Shown here: positions 6,561 through 9,935 of the stretch, piece after piece
Layout: every line of letters begins with the position of its first letter
Position numbering within the stretch: position 1 is the first letter of the stretch
NCBI GenBank assembly: GCA_031265965.1
Contig: JAISBX010000174.1
Location: 1-9,935, forward strand
DNA from: Oscillospiraceae bacterium
GTDB lineage: Bacteria; Bacillota_A; Clostridia; Oscillospirales; Oscillospiraceae
DNA length: 9,935 nt
Direction: 5' to 3'
Program-made: the position numbers and the translations under genes
Notes under the pieces: model-generated
Database searches by the model: none
What the model saw: the letters and a program-made list of their open reading frames with translations, nothing else
What the model was told of the DNA's origin: nothing

Positions 6561-7883
6561 TTACAATAAGATGCCATGTTCTTTCTTCACCGCGAGGATC
6601 CTCATTACGCTCTGATTGATGCGTTCCATCGTAATTATATCATTGTCAACGGCATCTTCAATAGCGGAGACGGCTTTTTCCAGATTTTTCGGAGTCAAAA
6701 GAATATCCACGCCCGCTTGCACCGCGCCGACAGCGATGTCCTCAACGCTGAAATGGTCGGACATTGCTTGCATATTCAGCGCGTCGGTGACGATTACGCC
6801 GTCGAAACCGAGCTCGTCTCGGAGAATATCGGCGATGATTGCGCGGGACATAGTCGCGGGCCGTTCGTCAATGTCGCGCACTATCAAGTGACCCAGCATC
6901 ACCATGTCCGCGCCGCTCTTAATTGCCGCCTCGAACGGCAGGAATTCTGCGGCTCGCAATTCGTCGAGCGTTTTATCGACGTACGCGGAGCCGTAGTGCG
7001 AGTCCTCCGATGTGTTTCCGTGACCGGGAAAATGCTTCGCGACAGCAATAATGTTCGACAATTTGAACCCGCGTACCGCCGCGCCGACAAGTATTGCCGC
7101 CTGTTCGAAGTCATCGCTGTACGCCCTGTCTCCTATGACGGAGTTTTGTGGATTTGACCATACGTCCGCGACGGGAGCGAAATCCATGTTGAAGCCGTGC
7201 TTCTTCAGTGCCTCAGAAAGCGTCACGGCGTTTTGAAAAGCAATATCCTCGCCGTCATCTTTGTAATTGAACATCGCCCCAACTGTGTGAGCGCCAAGCG
7301 ACGACTTAAGTCTGCCCACGCGGCCGCCTTCTTCGTCGACGGCAAGGAACATCCCGACGCGGGAATACGACTGCACGGTCTCGTTGAATTTTTTGATTTG
7401 TTCAGCGCTCGTAATATTCGAAGACAGATATATCAAGCCGCCGACGGGATACTTTTCAAGCGCGCTTTTTGTTATCTCTCCCGCCACGGTAGTACCGCTT
7501 ACGCCTGTCAGCGCGTCGGGCAGGACGATGAACATTTGGCAGATTTTTTCGTGAGGCGTCATTGAATCGAGGAGCGCGTTTATGTCCGGATCGGCACCGT
7601 CGTCGGTCGGAGCCTCCGTCTCGGTTCCCGCAGTGGTCGCCGGAGGTTCGCTCGGCTCCGGCGTCGTGTTCTCATCAAGCGTTGGTGCCGCCGGAAGCGT
7701 CTGAACGGGAGGAGTGCTTACGGAAGCGGGGGCGCTTGACGGAGAGGCGGCGGGAGGCGGTACCCCGCCCTCGGCGTCTGAAAAAACGGGCAGCACGAAC
7801 GCTCCTACGCAAACTCCCAGCGCGAATATCGCGGTGGCTATACAGCACACTAACACCAATTGAGCGGCATATGATTTACGCAT
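6561..7883 (-). CDS. nagZ: Exported, membrane-anchored GH3 beta-N-acetylhexosaminidase (NagZ type)
   Basis: This 440-aa glycoside hydrolase family 3 protein is of the type that removes terminal GlcNAc from muropeptides or peptidoglycan fragments. Residues about 8-32 are one hydrophobic segment, read as a signal anchor since no lipobox is present, followed by a Ser/Thr/Pro-rich spacer to about 98. The catalytic barrel fills 100-440. It contains VDEEGGRV (182-189), DFAPVAD (234-240), the NagZ signature KHFPGHG...DSH (283-296) with the Asp294/His296 acid-base pair, and the probable nucleophile Asp367 in VTDALNMQAM. There is no second C-terminal domain, unlike the longer Bacillus NagZ. ATG at 7883 has AGAGGA 7 nt upstream, inside the 15-nt gap after the preceding kinase gene, indicating one operon. 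The NagZ-type call is strong; outward topology and natural substrate are inferred. Confidence 0.93.
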   Translation of the reverse strand: MRKSYAAQLVLVCCIATAIFALGVCVGAFVLPVFSDAEGGVPPPAASPSSAPASVSTPPVQTLPAAPTLDENTTPEPSEPPATTAGTETEAPTDDGADPDINALLDSMTPHEKICQMFIVLPDALTGVSGTTVAGEITKSALEKYPVGGLIYLSSNITSAEQIKKFNETVQSYSRVGMFLAVDEEGGRVGRLKSSLGAHTVGAMFNYKDDGEDIAFQNAVTLSEALKKHGFNMDFAPVADVWSNPQNSVIGDRAYSDDFEQAAILVGAAVRGFKLSNIIAVAKHFPGHGNTSEDSHYGSAYVDKTLDELRAAEFLPFEAAIKSGADMVMLGHLIVRDIDERPATMSRAIIADILRDELGFDGVIVTDALNMQAMSDHFSVEDIAVGAVQAGVDILLTPKNLEKAVSAIEDAVDNDIITMERINQSVMRILAVKKEHGILL

Positions 7884-7890
7884 ACGATAT

Positions 7891-7896
7891 TCCTCT
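7891..7896 (-). promoter_or_regulatory. Ribosome binding site of the GH3 gene in a 15-nt operon gap
   Basis: AGAGGA begins two bases after the upstream kinase stop (TAA, 7901-7899) and ends 7 nt before ATG at 7883. The tight packing supports co-transcription and probable translational coupling. Confidence 0.8.
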
Positions 7897-7898
7897 GT

Positions 7899-9935
7899 TT
7901 ATTCAAATTCGCAGACATAGGCGAGCTTGCCCTTAAAATACGGAAACGAGGACACTGGGTCGTTGCGTTGGTCGTTCCACGACCAGCCGCTGTCTTTCAG
8001 ATACCACATCATCATGCAATCCTCAACAGTTCCGTCCGCGTCACTGCCGGACGGTTCGTTCTCGTACCAGTTTGAGTACGTGAAACTCTCATTCGTGAGC
8101 CAGTAGCCACTTCGCGCATAGTCCGTATACCCGCCGAGCCAGACGTATTTGGCATCTGTGCCCTCCGCGAGCGCGATGACCTTATTTTCCTCCTCCCGGG
8201 AGGTGATCGTCACCAGATGGCCGCCTTTCGCCTCGCAGCGCTGTACCGCCTGATACCACGAGACGTCCTCTACGAAAATCTCATAAGTGTGTTCCACAGG
8301 GGTAGGCGTCGGCGAGGGCGTCGTGATTACAACGCTTCCCTCAGCATATTCCGGCTTGACCCAATCAGTTCGCGTGTACGGTATTATGGCCTCTGTCTCC
8401 CCGATCGCATAGAAAAAAAGATATTCGTCAAACGGGATATGGATACCGTCCGTATCGAGCCAAAAGATAGAGTCGTAAGGCGAGGCGCCGCGAATGGCAT
8501 CGGGGTTTGCTAGCGCCTCACCGTAGGCTTCGGTTCCGTAATTGGTGTCGAGATATGCTTGGAATATTATATCGGACGCGCTGTTCTCATCCGCGTACAA
8601 CACATCCATTAACGTCAGTATTTTGCCGTCGTTAACGTCAAATGTGTAACCGACAATGGACTGATAAGGGTGGGTACCGCCGGTATAAACTACTGAATAA
8701 ATGCAGAACGAAACTGTATTATTTTTACTATAGGTCAGTTCTGTTGTTGTCTCGCTCCACGCAATGTTTGTGCCATAACCGTCTCCTTCCCGCTCGTATG
8801 TATTGACATGCTCATTGATCTCCTGTTCGTCAAAGACACTCCTGTAATTCTTGAAAGCGGCGTTGAACTGGTTTGCGTATTTGTAGTCCGAATTGAATAC
8901 GGGAATCATAATTTTCTCCGAAACGACTACGGTTCCGTCACGCGCCTTGAATTCATTGTCAACTATCGACGTGATTTTATAGACGTCCGACAGAACAATT
9001 TTATCCGTTTCGCTTATAGGAAGCGCGGAGTCGCTGTTTTCGGAATTGCCGCCGCCAAATCCGCCGAAATCGTCTCCGTCTGTGTTCGCTTCCGCGGTGG
9101 GTGCGTTGACGCTTTCCGCGTCCGGCCTTCCGTTAAGGAGAAACACGCTGAGCAGCACTATGCCGACGACGAGCAGACCTCCGGCGCTTGCGAGTATCGG
9201 TACGAGCGGCAGTTTCTTCTTCGACGCGGGCTGAGACAGCACCGACGGCTGTACGCTCGGCGGTGGAGACGTAGCGGTTTGCGGCGCGGCTTGCGTTATC
9301 TTCACTTCGCCGAGCAGCGCCGCTTTGAACTCCGCCATGCTCTGAAACCGGTCGGCGGCGTCCACCTCCAGTGCTTTCATTATCACCTCCTCGGCGTGCG
9401 CCGGCAGTTTTACGCCGCGGACTGACGGTTCCACTATCTCGTCGTTCTCCATGCGTTCAAGCGACTCGGGAGGCAGATAGCCCGTAAGCGCGGCATAGAA
9501 TGTAGCACCCAGCGCGTACACGTCGGTAAAAGGCCCCTGACGGCTGCGGCGCATATACTGTTCTTTCGGAGTGTAGCCGGGCTTCAGCACGGCGTCGAAG
9601 CTGTGGCTCTTTTCGCCAAGGCTATACTGTGCCGCGCCGAAGTCCAAGAGCTTTACTTCATTGTCGCGCGTGACGTATATATTGTCCGCAGCTATGTCGC
9701 GGTGTATTACTCCGTTCGAGTGTACCGTCGTGAGCGTGTCCATAACCGGAACGAGAATGCGCTCCGCATCCTCATACGGTATCTTGCCGCCGTTGTTCTT
9801 CAAGTAGGCTTTCAGCGAAACTCCCTCTACGTAATCCATCACGAAGTAGGAGGTACCGTTTTCATCGAAGAACGTCCTCACCGCCGCGATGCCGCGCACA
9901 TTGCCGAGCGCGGCGAGCGTGCGCGCCTCGTCAAG
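7899..9935 (-). CDS. Receptor-like Ser/Thr kinase with DUF3298 and C-type-lectin ectodomains, 5' end cut by window
   Basis: The reading frame is open to the right edge, giving 678 visible residues. By alignment with the downstream kinase about 107 N-terminal residues (zinc ribbon, glycine loop, VAIK) lie outside. Visible parts, numbered from the first visible residue, are the kinase catalytic loop HRDIAADN (78-85), DFG (98-100), a Pro/Ser linker, one membrane helix (about 244-267) and a Gly/Asn/Asp-rich spacer. The ectodomain starts with a DUF4163/DUF3298-like region (about 313-530; YTGGTHPY near 417-424), related to RsiV, which binds lysozyme, and to PdaC. After a TPSPTPTP linker comes a C-type-lectin-like domain (about 548-678) with WYQAVQRC, GGHLVTI, VWLGG, NEPS, EDC, WND and a final YVCEFE. 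The protein is probably a surface sensor with a cytoplasmic kinase output. Domain calls are by motif; the ligand is unknown. Confidence 0.93.
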   Translation of the reverse strand, partial: LDEARTLAALGNVRGIAAVRTFFDENGTSYFVMDYVEGVSLKAYLKNNGGKIPYEDAERILVPVMDTLTTVHSNGVIHRDIAADNIYVTRDNEVKLLDFGAAQYSLGEKSHSFDAVLKPGYTPKEQYMRRSRQGPFTDVYALGATFYAALTGYLPPESLERMENDEIVEPSVRGVKLPAHAEEVIMKALEVDAADRFQSMAEFKAALLGEVKITQAAPQTATSPPPSVQPSVLSQPASKKKLPLVPILASAGGLLVVGIVLLSVFLLNGRPDAESVNAPTAEANTDGDDFGGFGGGNSENSDSALPISETDKIVLSDVYKITSIVDNEFKARDGTVVVSEKIMIPVFNSDYKYANQFNAAFKNYRSVFDEQEINEHVNTYEREGDGYGTNIAWSETTTELTYSKNNTVSFCIYSVVYTGGTHPYQSIVGYTFDVNDGKILTLMDVLYADENSASDIIFQAYLDTNYGTEAYGEALANPDAIRGASPYDSIFWLDTDGIHIPFDEYLFFYAIGETEAIIPYTRTDWVKPEYAEGSVVITTPSPTPTPVEHTYEIFVEDVSWYQAVQRCEAKGGHLVTITSREEENKVIALAEGTDAKYVWLGGYTDYARSGYWLTNESFTYSNWYENEPSGSDADGTVEDCMMMWYLKDSGWSWNDQRNDPVSSFPYFKGKLAYVCEFE
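9115..9935 (-). repeat. Kinase duplication, copy 2 (continues past the edge)
   Basis: This is the partner of 5349-6172. Over about 187 kinase-domain residues I count only about 12 amino-acid differences between the copies, most of them conservative. This implies a recent duplication or ongoing gene conversion. The repeat probably continues beyond the right edge. Confidence 0.9.

Noticed and set aside
6576..7157. Plus-strand open frame of 193 codons opposite the hexosaminidase
   Set aside because: The minus strand carries the full GH3 active-site motifs here; the plus-strand product resembles nothing known and has no ribosome site.
8808..9425. Plus-strand open frame of 205 codons opposite the right-hand kinase
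   Set aside because: It is antisense to the DUF3298 region and the kinase C-lobe and has no independent support.
1..9935. A mobile element, defence island or CRISPR array
   Set aside because: No transposase, integrase, terminal repeats, spacer arrays or defence-type genes were seen; the only long repeat is the kinase duplication.

Overview
The window looks like chromosomal DNA from a moderately GC-rich Bacillota (Clostridia-type) bacterium. The evidence is a T-box tRNA-sensing leader, consensus SigA-type promoters, strong Shine-Dalgarno sites, a DegV-family protein, an XRE regulator with a membrane tail, and Hanks-type kinases with an N-terminal zinc ribbon. The species cannot be told from the sequence. 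No transposase, CRISPR array, tRNA or rRNA was seen.

Layout. Positions 1-283 (minus strand) hold a promoter and a nearly complete T-box leader. The gene it controls lies off the left edge; the specifier and the UGGU bulge best fit tRNA-Phe. Positions 284-529 contain no gene but hold a possible folded element and a near-consensus plus-strand promoter that points into the 3' end of degV. A degV gene (minus, TTG start) and an xre-type membrane regulator (plus) then diverge from a shared regulatory gap at 1418-1623. The xre gene meets the large minus-strand operon end to end at about 2280-2305, where a hairpin lies.

The main interest is the minus-strand operon running from the right edge down to 2305. 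In order of transcription it encodes: (1) a Ser/Thr-type kinase cut by the right edge, with one membrane helix and an ectodomain made of a DUF3298/RsiV-like region plus a C-type-lectin-like domain; (2) a membrane-anchored GH3/NagZ-type beta-N-acetylhexosaminidase; (3) a second, complete kinase with an almost identical kinase domain and membrane helix but an unrelated ectodomain containing an EF-hand-like acidic loop and a terminal YARHG domain; (4) a lipoprotein fusing a zinc-dependent N-acetylmuramoyl-L-alanine amidase (Amidase_3) to an SxxK serine hydrolase of the beta-lactamase/AmiE/DD-peptidase fold. Gaps are 15 nt and 67 nt, then a 17-nt overlap, so the genes are probably co-transcribed.

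Inferred working model: two paralogous receptor kinases share a cytoplasmic output but read different signals outside the membrane, while the two co-encoded exported enzymes cut peptidoglycan (removing GlcNAc, then the peptide stem). The hydrolase pair resembles the NagZ-AmiE muropeptide-rescue pair of Bacillus subtilis. The link between kinase sensing and wall cutting is inferred from gene order and domains only.
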